Below, piece by piece: positions 1 to 11,707 of a stretch of 64,000 nt of DNA (position 1 is its first letter; every line of letters starts with the position of its first letter). A program made the position numbers and the translations under genes. Below the pieces are notes generated by a model that saw only the letters and a program-made list of their open reading frames with translations, did no database searches and was not told the DNA's origin. The stretch covers positions 460,770,780-460,834,779 of the forward strand of contig NC_053040.3 of the NCBI RefSeq assembly GCF_002575655.3, read 5' to 3'. The stretch comes from Aegilops tauschii subsp. strangulata. Taxonomy: Eukaryota; Streptophyta; Magnoliopsida; Poales; Poaceae.

Positions 1-196
1 ATCCCATTGTGACCACAGATACGCACGGCAAGACATACATCAAGTGTTCTCAAATCATTAAAGACTCAATCCGATAAGCTAACTTCAAAGGGAAAACTCA
101 ATCCATTACAACTGTGTAGAGGGGGAGAAGAGACATCATAAGCTCCAACTATAATAGCAAAGCTCGCGATACATCAAGATCATGCCAAATCAAGAA

Positions 197-233
<37 letters not shown>

Positions 234-828
234 AAACACAAAGCTACTGGTACATACCCTCAGCCCCGAGGGTGAACTACTCCCTCCTCGTCATGGAGAG
301 CGCCGGGATGATGAAGATGGCCACCGGTGAGGGTTCCCCCCTCCGACATGGTGCCGTAACAGGGTCCCGATTGGTTTTCGGTGGCTACAGAGGCTTGCGG
401 TGGCGTAACTCCCGATCTATTATGTTCCCCGATCGTTTTAGGGTATATGGATATATATAGGGGGAAGAAATACGTCAGGGGAGCCACGAGGGTCCCACGA
501 GGGTGGAGGGCGCGCCCAGGGGGGTGGGCGCGCCCCCTGCCTCGTGCCTCCCACCTTGCTTCCCTGGCGTGCACTCCAAGTCTCCCGGGTTGCTTTCCTT
601 CCAAAAATAACTTCTCCAGAAGGTTTCATTCCGTTTCGACTCCGTTTGATATTCCTTTTCTTCAAAACACTGAAAAAGGGAAAAATAGGAACTGGCACTG
701 GGCTTTGGGTCAATAGGTTAGTCCCAAAAATAATATAGAAGTGCATAGTAAAGCCCATAAAACATCCAAGATGGATAATATAATAGCATGGAACAATCAA
801 AAATTATAGATACGTTGGAGACATATCA
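1..828 (-). repeat. LTR A of the array (3' LTR, truncated by window edge)
   Basis: Nearly identical to the last 815-830 bases of the LTRs ending at 6174 and 11501. The terminal TG of the element strand lies at 827-828. A TATA-like TATATATA run at about 449-460 (minus strand) marks the promoter. A GC-rich stretch with two copies of the self-complementary decamer GGGCGCGCCC lies at about 511-537. Confidence 0.88.
201..230. repeat. (AG)15 microsatellite in LTR A
   Basis: Uninterrupted AG dinucleotides. The same site has about 10 repeats in LTR B and 8 in LTR C, so the three LTRs are length-polymorphic here. Confidence 0.95.
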
Positions 829-842
829 GCATCCCCAAGCTT
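829..842 (-). promoter_or_regulatory. Polypurine tract of array unit 1
   Basis: Minus strand AAGCTTGGGGATGC ends directly at the LTR start TGATATGTC. This is the position and composition expected of the plus-strand DNA primer. The identical 14-mer recurs at 2910-2923, 2965-2978 and 4197-4210. Confidence 0.85.
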
Positions 843-3643
843 AATTCCTGCTCGTCCTCGAGTAGGTAAATGATAAAAACAGAATTTTTGATGTGGAATG
901 CTACTTGGCAAAATTTCAATGTAATTCTTCTTAATTGTGGTATGAATATTCGGATCCGAAAGATTCAAGATAAAAGTTCATATTGACATAAAAATAATAA
1001 TACTTCAAGCATACTAACTAAGCAATTATGTCCTCTCAAAATAACATGGCCAAAGAAAGTTCATCCCTACAAAATCATATAGTTTGGTCATGCTCCATTT
1101 TCGTCACACAACAATGCTCTCATCATGCACAACCCCGATGACAAGCCAAGCAATTGTTTCATACTTTAGTAATCTCAAACTTTTTCAACCTTCACGCAAT
1201 ACATGAGCATGAGCCATGGATATAGCACTATGGGTGGAATAGAATATGATGATGGGGGTTATGTGGAGAAGACAAAAAGGAGAAGGTCTCACATCAACGA
1301 GGCTAATCAATGGGCTATGGAGATGCCCATCAATTGATGTTAATGCGAGGAGTAGGGATTGCCATGCAACGGATGTACTAGAGCTATAAATATATGAAAG
1401 CTCAACAAAAGAAACTAAGTGGGTGTGCATCCAACTTGCTTGCTCACGAAGACCTAGGGCACTTGAGGAGGCCCATTGTTGGAATATACAAGCCAAGTTC
1501 TATAATGAAAAATTCCCACTAGTATATGAAAGTGACAAAACAAGAGACTCTCTATCATGAAGATTATGGTGCTACTTTGAAGCACAAGTGTGGTAAAGGA
1601 TAGTAACATTGGCCCTTCTCTCTTTTTCTCTTTTTTTGGCTTTCTCTTTTTTATGGCCTTTCTCTTTTTTTATTCCTCACTTGGGACAATGCTCTAGAAA
1701 ATGATGATCATCACCCTTCTATTTATTTACAACTCAATAATTACAACTCGATACTCGAACAAAGTATGACTCTATATGAATGCCTCCGGCAGTGTACCGG
1801 GATATGCAATGAACCAAGAGTGACATGTATGAAAGAATTATGAATGGTGGCTTTGCCACAAATACTATATCAACTACATGATCATGCAAAGCAATATGAC
1901 AATGATGTACGTGTCATGATAAACGGAATGGTGGAAAGTTGCATGGCAGTATATCTCGGAATGGCTATGGAAATGCCATAATAGGTAGGTATGGTGGCTG
2001 TTTTGAGGAAGATATAAGGAGGTTTATGTGTGAAAGAGCGTATCATATCACGGGGTTTGGATGCACCGGCGAAGTTTGCACCAACTCTCAATGTGAGAAA
2101 GGGCAATGCACCGTACCGAAGAGGCTAGCAATGGTGGAAAGGTGAGAGTGCGTATAATCCATGGACTCAACATTAGTCATAAAGAACTCACATACTTATT
2201 GCAAAAATCTACAAGTCATCAAAAACCAAGCACTATGCGCATGCTCCTAGGGGGATAGATTGGTAGGAAAAGACCATCGCTCGTCCCCGACCACCACTCA
2301 TAAGGAGGACAATCAAAGAACACCTCATGTTTCAAATTTGTTACATAACGTTTACCATACGTGCATGCTATGGGACTTGCAAACTTCAACACAAGTATTT
2401 CTCAAATTCACAACTACTCAACTAGCACAACTTTAATATCACTACCTCCATGTCCCAAAACAATCATCAAGCATCAATCTTCTCTTAGTATTCAACACAC
2501 TCATAAGAAAGTTTTTACTATTCTTGAATACCTAGCATATTAGGATTATTTAAGAAAATTACCATGCTATTTAAGACTCTCAAAATAATCTAAGTGAAGT
2601 ATGAGAGATCAATAGTTTCTATAAAACAAATCCACCACCGTGCTCTAAAAGATATAAGTGAAGTACTAGAGCAAAAACTATATAACTCAAAAGATATAAG
2701 TGAAGCACATAGAGTATTCTAATAATTTCCGAATCATGTGTGTCTCTCTCAAAAGGTGTGTACAGCAAGGATGATTGTGGTAAACTAAAAAACAAAGACT
2801 CAAATCATACAAGACGCTCCAAGCAAAACACATATCATGTGGTGAATAAAAATATAGCTCCAAGTAAAGTTACCGATGGAAGTAGACGAAAGAGGGGATG
2901 CCTTCCGGGGCATCCCCAAGCTTTGCCTTTTTGGTGTCCTTAGATTATCTTGGGGGTGCCACGGGCATCCCCAAGCTTAGGCTCTTGCCACTCCTTGTTC
3001 CATAATCTATCAAATCTTTCACCCAAAACATGAAAACTTCACAACACAAAACTCAGCAGAAAAACTCGTGAGCTCCGTTAGCGAAAGAAAACAAAAGACC
3101 ACTTCAAGGTACTGTAATGAAATCATTCTTTACTTATATGGGTGTTAAACCTACTGTATTCCAACTTCTCTATGGTTTATAAACTCTTTTACTAGCCATA
3201 GATTCTTCAAAATAAGCAAACAACACACGAAAAACAGATTCTGTCAAAAATAGAACAGTCTGTAGTAATCTGTAACTAAAGCAAACTTCTGGAACTCAGA
3301 AAAATCTACCAAAATGGGACGACCTAGATCATTTTTTTATTGATCTACTGCAATTGGAATCAGTATTTTATCACGTTCTGGTGATTTTTAACAATTGTTT
3401 TTGCGAACAGAAAGTTTCTGGAATTTTCAGCAAGATCAAATAACTATCATCCAAGAAGATCCTATAGGTCTTACTTGGCACAAACACTAATTAAAACATG
3501 AAAACACATCTAACCAGAAACTATATGGATTATTTATTACTAAACAGAACCAAAAAGCAAAGAACTAAAATAAAAACTGGGTTGCCTCCCAACAAGCGCC
3601 AACGTTTAACGCCCCTAGCTAGGCATGATGATTTCAATGATGC
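843..3643 (-). other. Non-coding internal region of array unit 1
   Basis: About 2.8 kb between the ORF and the polypurine tract, with no long open frame on either strand. It is A/T-rich. A T/C-rich tract lies at about 1615-1675, where unit 1 has an 18-bp duplication that unit 2 lacks. Two internal copies of the polypurine 14-mer lie at 2910-2923 and 2965-2978; the first overlaps a hairpin (GGGGATGCC/GGCATCCCC) at about 2894-2917. Confidence 0.75.
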
Positions 3644-4408
3644 TCACATAAAAGATAAGAATTGAAACATAAAGAGAGCATCATGAAGAATATGACTAGC
3701 ACATTTAAGTCTAACCCACTTCCTATGCATAGGGATTTTGTGAGCAAACAACTTATGGGAACAACAATCAACTAGCATAGGAAGGCAAAACAAGCATAAC
3801 TTCAAAACGTTAAGCACATAGAGAGGAAACTTGATATTATTGCAATTCCTACATGCATATATTCCTCCCTCATAATAATGTTCAGCAGCATCATGAATGA
3901 ATTCAACAATATAACCAGCACCTAAAACATTCTTTTCATGATCTACAAGCATAGAAAATTTATTACTCTCCACATAAGCAAATTTCTTCTCATGAATAGT
4001 AGTGGGAGCAAACTCAACAAAATAACTATCATGTGATTGAAAATTAAGATCAAAATGACAAGTTTCATGGTTATCATTATTCTTTAAAGCATACGTGTCA
4101 TCACAATAATAATCATAGATATGAGGCATGCTTTCATCATAATAAATTTGCTCATCAAAACTTGGGGGACTAAACATATCATCTTCATCAAACATAGCAT
4201 CCCCAAGCTTGTGGCTTTGCATATCATTAGCATCATGGGTATTCAAAGAATTCATACTAACAACATTGCAATCATGCTCATCATTCACATATTTTATGCC
4301 AAGCATTCTATGTAATTCTTCTTCTAGTACTTTGGCACAATTTTCTTTTCCATCATACTCACGAAAGATATTAAAAAGATGAAGCGTATGAGGCAAACTC
4401 AATTCCAT
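3644..4408 (-). CDS. ORF of unknown function in array unit 1 (254 aa)
   Basis: I do not recognise this protein. It is the only substantial ORF in the element and begins about 100 bases after the primer-binding site, where gag normally starts. The chosen Met (MELSLPHT) is shared with unit 2; an open upstream extension to 4474 exists only in unit 1 because of a 1-base indel. The protein is acidic and rich in Asp, Asn, His and Tyr in the middle (residues about 50-150). It has Cys- and His-containing stretches near residue 190 (ACRNCNN) and residues 210-230, and a hydrophobic C-terminal end. It has no gag CCHC knuckle, no DTG-type protease motif and no RT motif. The codon stretch for KLGDAM contains the polypurine 14-mer. 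It may be a degenerated structural protein or a lineage-specific protein. Near-identity with unit 2 mainly reflects recent duplication and is not evidence of selection. Confidence 0.6.
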   Translation of the reverse strand: MELSLPHTLHLFNIFREYDGKENCAKVLEEELHRMLGIKYVNDEHDCNVVSMNSLNTHDANDMQSHKLGDAMFDEDDMFSPPSFDEQIYYDESMPHIYDYYCDDTYALKNNDNHETCHFDLNFQSHDSYFVEFAPTTIHEKKFAYVESNKFSMLVDHEKNVLGAGYIVEFIHDAAEHYYEGGIYACRNCNNIKFPLYVLNVLKLCLFCLPMLVDCCSHKLFAHKIPMHRKWVRLKCASHILHDALFMFQFLSFM

Positions 4409-4504
4409 TTTTTGTAGTTTTCTTTTATAAACTAAACTAGTGATAAAACAAGAAACTAAAAGATTCGATTGCAAGATCTAAAGATATACCTTCAAGCACT
4501 CACC

Positions 4505-4522
4505 TCCCTGGCAACGACGCCA
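4505..4522 (-). promoter_or_regulatory. Primer-binding site, tRNA-Asp type (unit 1)
   Basis: The minus strand reads TGGCGTCGTTGCCAGGGA. It matches the complement of the plant tRNA-Asp 3' end (TGGCGCCGTTGCCGGGGA) at 16 of 18 positions. It lies 10 bases inside the LTR end at 4533. tRNA-Asp priming is typical of Athila-lineage Ty3/gypsy elements. Confidence 0.8.
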
Positions 4523-4532
4523 GAAAAGAGCT

Positions 4533-6174
4533 TGACGTCTACTATGCAACCTTCTCCTTGAAGACGTTGTTGGGCCTCCAAGTGCAGAGTTTTGTAGGAC
4601 AATAGCAAATTTCCCTCAAGTGGATGACCTAAGGTTTATCAATCCGTGGGAGGCGTAGGTTGAAGATGGTCTCTCTCAAGCAACCCTGCAACCAAATAAC
4701 AAAGAGTCTCTTGTGTCCCCAACACACCCAATACAATGGTAAATTGTATAGGTGCACTAGTTCGGCGAAGAGATGGTGATACAAGTGCAATATGGATGGT
4801 AGATATAGGTTTTTGTAATCTGAAAATATAAAAACAGCAAGGTAACAAGTGGTAAAAGTGAGCGTAAACGGTATTGCAATGCTAGGAAACAAGGCCTAGG
4901 GTTCATACTTTCACTAGTGCAAGTTCTCTCAACAATAATAACATAATTGGATCATATAACTATCCCTCAACATGCAACAAAGAGTCACTCCAAAGTCACT
5001 AATAGCGGAGAAGAAATGAAGAGATTATGGTAGGGTACGAAACCACCTCAAAGTTATTCATTCGGATCGATCTATTCAAGAGTTCGTACTAGAATAACAC
5101 CTTAAGACACATATCAACCAAAACCCTAATGTCACCTAGACACTCCAATGTCACCTCGAGTATCCGTGGGTATGATTATACGATATGCATCACACAATCT
5201 CAGATTCATCTATTCAACCAACACATAGAACCTCAAAGAGTGCCCCAAAGTTTCTACCGGAGAATCAAGACGAAAACGTGTGCCAACCCCTATGCATAGG
5301 TTCATGGGCGGAACCCGCAAGTTGATCACCAAAACATACATCAAGTGAATCACGTGATATCCCATTGTGACCACAGATACGCACGGCAAGACATACATCA
5401 AGTGTTCTCAAATCATTAAAGACTCAATCCGATAAGCTAACTTCAAAGGGAAAACTCAATCCATTACAACTGTGTAGAGGGGGAGAAGAGACATCATAAG
5501 CTCCAACTATAATAGCAAAGCTCGCGATACATCAAGATCATGCCAAATCAAGAACATGAGAGAGAGAGAGAGAGAGATCAAACACATAGCTACTGGTACA
5601 TACCCTCAGCCCCGAGGGTGAACTACTCCCTCCTCGTCATGGAGAGCGCCGGGATGATGAAGATGGCCACCGGTGAGGGTTCCCCCCTCCGACAGGGTGC
5701 CGTAACAGGGTCCCGATTGGTTTTCGGTGGCTACAGAGGCTTGCGGTGGCGTAACTCCCGATCTATTATGTTCCCCGATCGTTTTAGGGTATATGGATAT
5801 ATATAGGCGGAAGAAATACGTCAGGGGAGCCACGAGGGGCCCACGAGGGTGGAGGGCGCCCAGGGGGGTGGGCGCGCCCCCCTGCCTCGTGCCTCCCTCC
5901 TTGCTTTCCTGGCGTGCACTCCAAGTCTCCCGGGTTGCTTTCCTTCCAAAAATAACTTCTCCAGAAGGTTTCATTCCGTTTTGACTCCGTTTGATATTCC
6001 TTTTCTTCAAAACACTGAAAAAAGGGAAAAACAGGAACTGGCACTGGGCTTTGGGTCAATAGGTTAGTCCCAAAAATAATATAGAAGTGCATAGTAAAGC
6101 CCATAAAACATCCAAGATGGATAATATAATAGCATGGAACAATCAAAAATTATAGATACGTTGGAGACATATCA
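4533..6174 (-). repeat. LTR B of the array (complete, about 1.64 kb)
   Basis: Minus strand starts TGATATGTCTCC at 6174 and ends CA at 4533. It serves as 3' LTR for the unit on its right and 5' LTR for the unit on its left. By eye it differs from LTR C by roughly 15-20 substitutions and small indels (about 1%). Confidence 0.87.
5558..5577. repeat. (GA)n microsatellite in LTR B
   Basis: About ten GA dinucleotides at the site homologous to 201-230. Confidence 0.95.
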
Positions 6175-6188
6175 GCATCCCCAAGCTT
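6175..6188 (-). promoter_or_regulatory. Polypurine tract of array unit 2
   Basis: Minus strand AAGCTTGGGGATGC adjoins LTR B. Further copies lie at 8238-8251, 8293-8306 and 9524-9537, exactly homologous to those of unit 1. Confidence 0.85.
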
Positions 6189-8970
6189 AATTCCTGCTCG
6201 TCCTCGAGTAGGTAAATGATAAAAACAGAATTTTTGATGTGGAATGCTACTTGGCAAAATTTCAATGTAATTCTTCTTAATTGTGGTATGAATATTCGGA
6301 TCCGAAAGATTCAAGATAAAAGTTCATATTGACATAAAAATAATAATACTTCAAGCATACTAACTAAGCAATTATGTCCTCTCAAAATAACATGGCCAAA
6401 GAAAGTTCATCCCTACAAAATCATATAGTTTGGTCATGCTCCATTTTCGTCACACAACAATGCTCTCATCATGCACAACCCCGATGACAAGCCAAGCAAT
6501 TGTTTCATACTTTAGTAATCTCAAACTTTTTCAACCTTCACGCAATACATGAGCATGAGCCATGGATATAGCACTATGGGTGGAATAGAATATGATGATG
6601 GGGGTTATGTGGAGAAGACAAAAAGGAGAAGGTCTCACATCAACGAGGCTAATCAATGGGCTATGGAGATGCCCATCAATTGATGTTAATGCGAGGAGTA
6701 GGGATTGCCATGCAACGGATGTACTAGAGCTATAAATATATGAAAGCTCAACAAAAGAAACTAAGTGGGTGTGCATCCAACTTGCTTGCTCACGAAGACC
6801 TAGGGCACTTGAGGAGGCCCATTGTTGGAATATACAAGCCAAGTTCTATAATGAAAAATTCCCACTAGTATATGAAAGTGACAAAACAAGAGACTCTCTA
6901 TCATGAAGATTATGGTGCTACTTTGAAGCACAAGTGTGGTAAAGGATAGTAACATTGGCCCTTCTCTCTTTTTCTCTTTTTTTGGCTTTCTCTTTTTTTA
7001 TTCCTCACTTGGGACAATGCTCTAGAAAATGATGATCATCACCCTTCTATTTATTTACAACTCAATAATTACAACTCGATACTAGAACAAAGTATGACTC
7101 TATATGAATGCCTCCGGCAGTGTACCGGGATATGCAATGAACCAAGAGTGACATGTATGAAAGAATTATGAATGGTGGCTTTGCCACAAATACTATATCA
7201 ACTACATGATCATGCAAAGCAATATGACAATGATGTACGTGTCATGATAAACGGAATGGTGGAAAGTTGCATGGCAATATATCTCGGAATGGCTATGGAA
7301 ATGCCATAATAGGTAGGTATGGTGGCTGTTTTGAGGAAGATATAAGGAGGTTTATGTGTGAAAGAGCGTATCATATCACGGGGTTTGGATGCACCGGCGA
7401 AGTTTGCACCAACTCTCAATGTGAGAAAGGGCAATGCACCGTACCGAAGAGGCTAGCAATGGTGGAAAGGTGAGAGTGCGTATAATCCATGGACTCAACA
7501 TTAGTCATAAAGAACTCACATACTTATTGCAAAAATCTACAAGTCATCAAAAACCAAGCACTATGCGCATGCTCCTAGGGGGATAGATTGGTAGGAAAAG
7601 ACCATCGCTCGTCCCCGACCACCACTCATAAGGAGGACAATCAAAGAACACCTCATGTTTCAAATTTGTTACATAACGTTTACCATACGTGCATGCTATG
7701 GGACTTGCAAACTTCAACACAAGTATTTCTCAAATTCACAACTACTCAACTAGCACAACTTTAATATCACTACCTCCATGTCCCAAAACAATCATCAAGC
7801 ATCAATCTTCTCTTAGTATTCAACACACTCATAAGAAAGTTTTTACTATTCTTGAATACCTAGCATATTAGGATTATTTAAGAAAATTACCTTGCTATTT
7901 AAGACTCTCAAAATAATCTAAGTGAAGTATGAGAGATCAATAGTTTCTATAAAACAAATCCACCACCGTGCTCTAAAAGATATAAGTGAAGTACTAGAGC
8001 AAAAACTATATAACTCAAAAGATATAAGTGAAGCACATAGAGTATTCTAATAATTTCTGAATCATGTGTGTCTCTCTCAAAAGGTGTGTACAGCAAGGAT
8101 GATTGTGGTAAACTAAAAAACAAAGACTCAAATCATACAAGACGCTCCAAGCAAAACACATATCATGTGGTGAATAAAAATATAGCTCCAAGTAAAGTTA
8201 CCGATGGAAGTAGACGAAAGAGGGGATGCCTTCCGGGGCATCCCCAAGCTTTGCCTTTTTGGTGTCCTTAGATTATCTTGGGGGTGCCACGGGCATCCCC
8301 AAGCTTAGGCTCTTGCCACTCCTTGTTCCATAATCCATCAAATCTTTCACCCAAAACATGAAAACTTCACAACACAAAACTCAGCAGAAAAACTCGTGAG
8401 CTCCGTTAGCGAAAGAAAACAAAAGACCACTTCAAGGTACTGTAATGAAATCATTCTTTATTTATATGGGTGTTAAACCTACTGTATTCCAACTTCTCTA
8501 TGGTTTATAAACTCTTTTACTAGCCATAGATTCTTCAAAATAAGCAAACAACACACGAAAAACAGATTCTGTCAAAAATAGAACAGTCTGTAGTAATCTG
8601 TAACTAAAGCAAACTTCTGGAACTCAGAAAAATCTACCAAAATAGGACGACCTAGATCATTTTTTATTGATCTACTGCAATTGGAATCAGTATTTTATCA
8701 TGTTCTGGTGATTTTTAACAATTGTTTTTGCGAACAGAAAGTTTCTGGAATTTTCAGCAAGATCAAATAACTATCATCCAAGAAGATCCTATAGGTCTTA
8801 CTTGGCACAAACACTAATTAAAACATGAAAACACATCTAACCAGAAACTAGATGGATTATTTATTACTAAACAGAACCAAAAAGCAAAGAACTAAAATAA
8901 AAACTGGGTTGCCTCCCAACAAGCGCCAACGTTTAACGCCCCTAGCTAGGCATGATGATTTCAATGATGC
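6189..8970 (-). other. Non-coding internal region of array unit 2
   Basis: Homologous to 843-3643 with scattered substitutions and an 18-bp shorter T/C tract. No long ORF. Confidence 0.75.
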
Positions 8971-9735
8971 TCACATAAAAGATAAGAATTGAAACATAAA
9001 GAGAGCATCATGAAGAATATGACTAGCACATTTAAGTCTAACCCACTTCCTATGCATAGGGATTTTGTGAGCAAACAACTTATGGGAACAACAATCAACT
9101 AGCATAGGAAGGCAAAACAAGCATAACTTCAAAACTTTAAGCACATAGAGAGGAAACTTGATATTATTGCAATTCCTACATGCATATATTCCTCCCTCAT
9201 AATAATGTTCAGCAGCATCATGAATGAATTCAACAATATAACCAGCACCTAAAACATTCTTTTCATGATCTACAAGCATAGAAAATTTATTACTCTCCAC
9301 ATAAGCAAATTTCTTCTCATGAATAGTAGTGGGAGCAAACTCAACAAAATAACTATCATGTGATTGAAAATTAAGATCAAAATGACAAGTTTCATGGTTA
9401 TCATTATTCTTTAAAGCATACGTGTCATCACAATAATAATCATAGATATGAGGCATGCTTTCATCATAATAAATTTGCTCATCAAAACTTGGGGGACTAA
9501 ACATATCATCTTCATCAAACATAGCATCCCCAAGCTTGTGGCTTTGCATATCATTAGCATCATGGGTATTCAAAGAATTCATACTAACAACATTGCAATC
9601 ATGCTCATCATTCACATATTTTATCCCAAGCATTCTATGTAATTCTTCTTCTAGTACTTTGGCACAATTTTCTTTTCCATCATACTCACGAAAGATATTA
9701 AAAAGATGAAGCGTATGAGGCAAACTCAATTCCAT
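8971..9735 (-). CDS. ORF of unknown function in array unit 2 (254 aa)
   Basis: Second copy of the ORF at 3644-4408, full length and uninterrupted; the proteins differ at only a few residues (for example Asn to Lys in the stretch FPLYVLxVLK). The stop upstream of MELSLPHT here supports that Met as the start. Function unknown; there are no retroviral enzyme motifs. It follows the primer-binding site of unit 2 at normal gag spacing. Confidence 0.6.
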   Translation of the reverse strand: MELSLPHTLHLFNIFREYDGKENCAKVLEEELHRMLGIKYVNDEHDCNVVSMNSLNTHDANDMQSHKLGDAMFDEDDMFSPPSFDEQIYYDESMPHIYDYYCDDTYALKNNDNHETCHFDLNFQSHDSYFVEFAPTTIHEKKFAYVESNKFSMLVDHEKNVLGAGYIVEFIHDAAEHYYEGGIYACRNCNNIKFPLYVLKVLKLCLFCLPMLVDCCSHKLFAHKIPMHRKWVRLKCASHILHDALFMFQFLSFM

Positions 9736-9832
9736 TTTTTTGTAGTTTTCTTTTATAAACTAAACTAGTGATAAAACAAGAAACTAAAAGATTCGATTGC
9801 AAGATCTAAAGATATACCTTCAAGCACTCACC

Positions 9833-9850
9833 TCCCTGGCAACGACGCCA
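9833..9850 (-). promoter_or_regulatory. Primer-binding site, tRNA-Asp type (unit 2)
   Basis: Same degenerate tRNA-Asp complement as unit 1, 10 bases from the LTR end at 9861. Confidence 0.8.
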
Positions 9851-9860
9851 GAAAAGAGCT

Positions 9861-11501
9861 TGACGTCTACTACGCAACCTTCTCCTTGAAGACGTTGTTG
9901 GGCCTCCAAGTGCAGAGTTTTGTAGGACAATAGCAAATTTCCCTCAAGTGGATGACCTAAGGTTTATCAATCCGTGGGAGGCGTAGGTTGAAGATGGTCT
10001 CTCTCAAGCAACCCTGCAACCAAATAACAAAGAGTCTCTTGTGTCCCCAACACACCCAATACAATGGTAAATTGTATAGGTGCACTAGTTCGGCGAAGAG
10101 ATGGTGATACAAGTGCAATATGGATGGTAGATATAGGTTTTTGTAATCTGAAAGTATAAAAACAGCAAGGTAACAAGTGGTAAAAGTGAGCGTAAACGGT
10201 ATTGCAATGCTAGGAAACAAGGCCTAGGGTTCATACTTTCACTAGTGCAAGTTCTCCCAACAATAATAACATAATTGGATCATATAACTATCCCTCAACA
10301 TGCAACAAAGAGTCACTCCAAAGTCACTAATAGCGGAGAACAAATGAAGAGATTATGGTAGGGTACGAAACCACCTCAAAGTTATTCATTCGGATCGATC
10401 TATTCAAGAGTTCGTACTAGAATAACACCTTAAGACACATATCAACCAAAACCCTAATGTCACCTAGACACTCCAATGTCACCTCGAGTATCCGTGGGTA
10501 TGATTATACGATATGCATCACACAATCTCAGATTCATCTATTCAACCAACACATAGAACCTCAAAGAGTGCCCCAAAGTTTCTACCGGAGAATCAAGACG
10601 AAAACGTGTGCCAACCCCTATGCATAGGTTCATGGGCGGAACTCGCAAGTTGATCACCAAAACACACATCAAGTGAATCACGTGATATCCCATTGTGACC
10701 ACAGATACGCACGGCAAGACATACATCAAGTGTTCTCAAATCATTAAAGACTCAATCCGATAAGCTAACTTCAAAGGGAAAACTCAATCCATTACAACTG
10801 TGTAGAGGGGGAGAAGAGACATCATAAGATCCAACTATAATAGCAAAGCTCGCGATACATCAAGATCGTGCCAAATCAAGAACACGAGAGAGAGAGAGAG
10901 ATCAAACACATAGCTACTGGTACATACCCTCAGCCCCGAGGGTGAACTACTCCCTCCTCGTCATGGAGAGCGCCGGGATGATGAAGATGGCCACCGGTGA
11001 GGGTTCCCCCCTCCGACAGGGTGCCGTAACAGGGTCCCGATTGGTTTTCGGTGGCTACAGAGGCTTGCGGTGGCGTAACTCCCGATCTATTCTGTTCCCC
11101 GATCGTTTTAGGGTATATGGATATATATAGGCGGAAGAAATACGTCAGGGGAGCCACGAGGGGCCCACGAGGGTGGAGGGCGCGCCCAGGGGGGTGGGCG
11201 CGCCCCCCTGCCTCGTGCCTCCCTCCTTGCTTTCCTGGCGTGCACTCCAAGTCTCCCGGGTTGCTTTCCTTTCAAAAATAACTTCTCGAGAAGGTTTCAT
11301 TCCGTTTCGACTCCGTTTGATATTCCTTTTCTTCAAAACACTGAAACAAGGGAAAAACCAGGAACTGGCACTGGGCTTTGGGTCAATAGGTTAGTCCCAA
11401 AAATAATATAGAAGTGCATAGTAAAGCCCATAAAACATCCAAGATGGATAATATAATAGCATGGAACAATCAAAAATTATAGATACGTTGGAGACATATC
11501 A
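9861..11501 (-). repeat. LTR C of the array (5' LTR, complete)
   Basis: Minus strand starts TGATATGTCTCC at 11501 and ends CA at 9861. TATA-like run at about 11119-11131. Sequence changes abruptly at 11502 to the outer Tat element, and the first five flanking bases, ACGAC, should be repeated at the left end of the array outside this window. Confidence 0.87.
10886..10901. repeat. (GA)8 microsatellite in LTR C
   Basis: Shortest of the three homologous GA runs. Confidence 0.93.
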
Positions 11502-11707
11502 ACGACGCGCCGTAGGACGGAGCGGATGGGGAAGTCGGAGAAGACAACCAGCCTCAGCTCGACCGCGTCTCGAGCAACGAGCGGCGTGCGAGCACGTCGA
11601 CTGCTGCTGAAGGGGGCCAAGCTGAGACCCGCCAGCCGACCGCTCCACCAGCTGGTGCAGCCGACTCCACCAACCTGCTGGACCCGCCTACTACTCCTCT
11701 GGCCTAG
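11502..11707 (+). pseudogene. C-terminal fragment of the Tat antisense gene (outer element)
   Basis: In the frame that ends with TAG at 11705-11707, the translation aligns with the last residues of the inner antisense protein. Both share QPQxDRxSS, a Ser/Thr-rich stretch and GGQAxT, but this copy ends about 30 residues later. The gene is cut at 11502 by the array insertion. It lies on the strand opposite gag-pol, as in the inner element. Confidence 0.65.

Larger units (their letters stand above)
1..11501 (-). mobile_element. Head-to-tail array of a non-autonomous LTR retrotransposon (3 LTRs, 2 internal regions)
   Basis: The same sequence is present twice in full and a third time in part. The string at 1 recurs at 5359 and 10687. 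Read on the minus strand the order is LTR 11501-9861, internal 9860-6175, LTR 6174-4533, internal 4532-829, LTR 828 to beyond the window edge. Each LTR starts TGATATGTCTCC and ends CA. Each internal region has a tRNA-Asp-type primer-binding site next to the 5' LTR and a polypurine tract next to the 3' LTR. No gag, protease, RT or integrase is visible, so the element depends on enzymes from a partner. The tRNA-Asp primer suggests the Athila lineage (inference). The array sits in the antisense gene of the outer Tat element; its right boundary is 11501/11502. Confidence 0.9.

Noticed and set aside
438..800. Overlapping short ORFs in the array LTRs (also 5784-6146 and 11145-11336)
   Set aside because: They fall within LTRs, differ between copies by frameshifts and overlap the core promoter.
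1..11501. Tandem segmental duplication of host DNA or a satellite
   Set aside because: Unit boundaries coincide with LTR ends, primer-binding site and polypurine tract, so it is a retrotransposon array.
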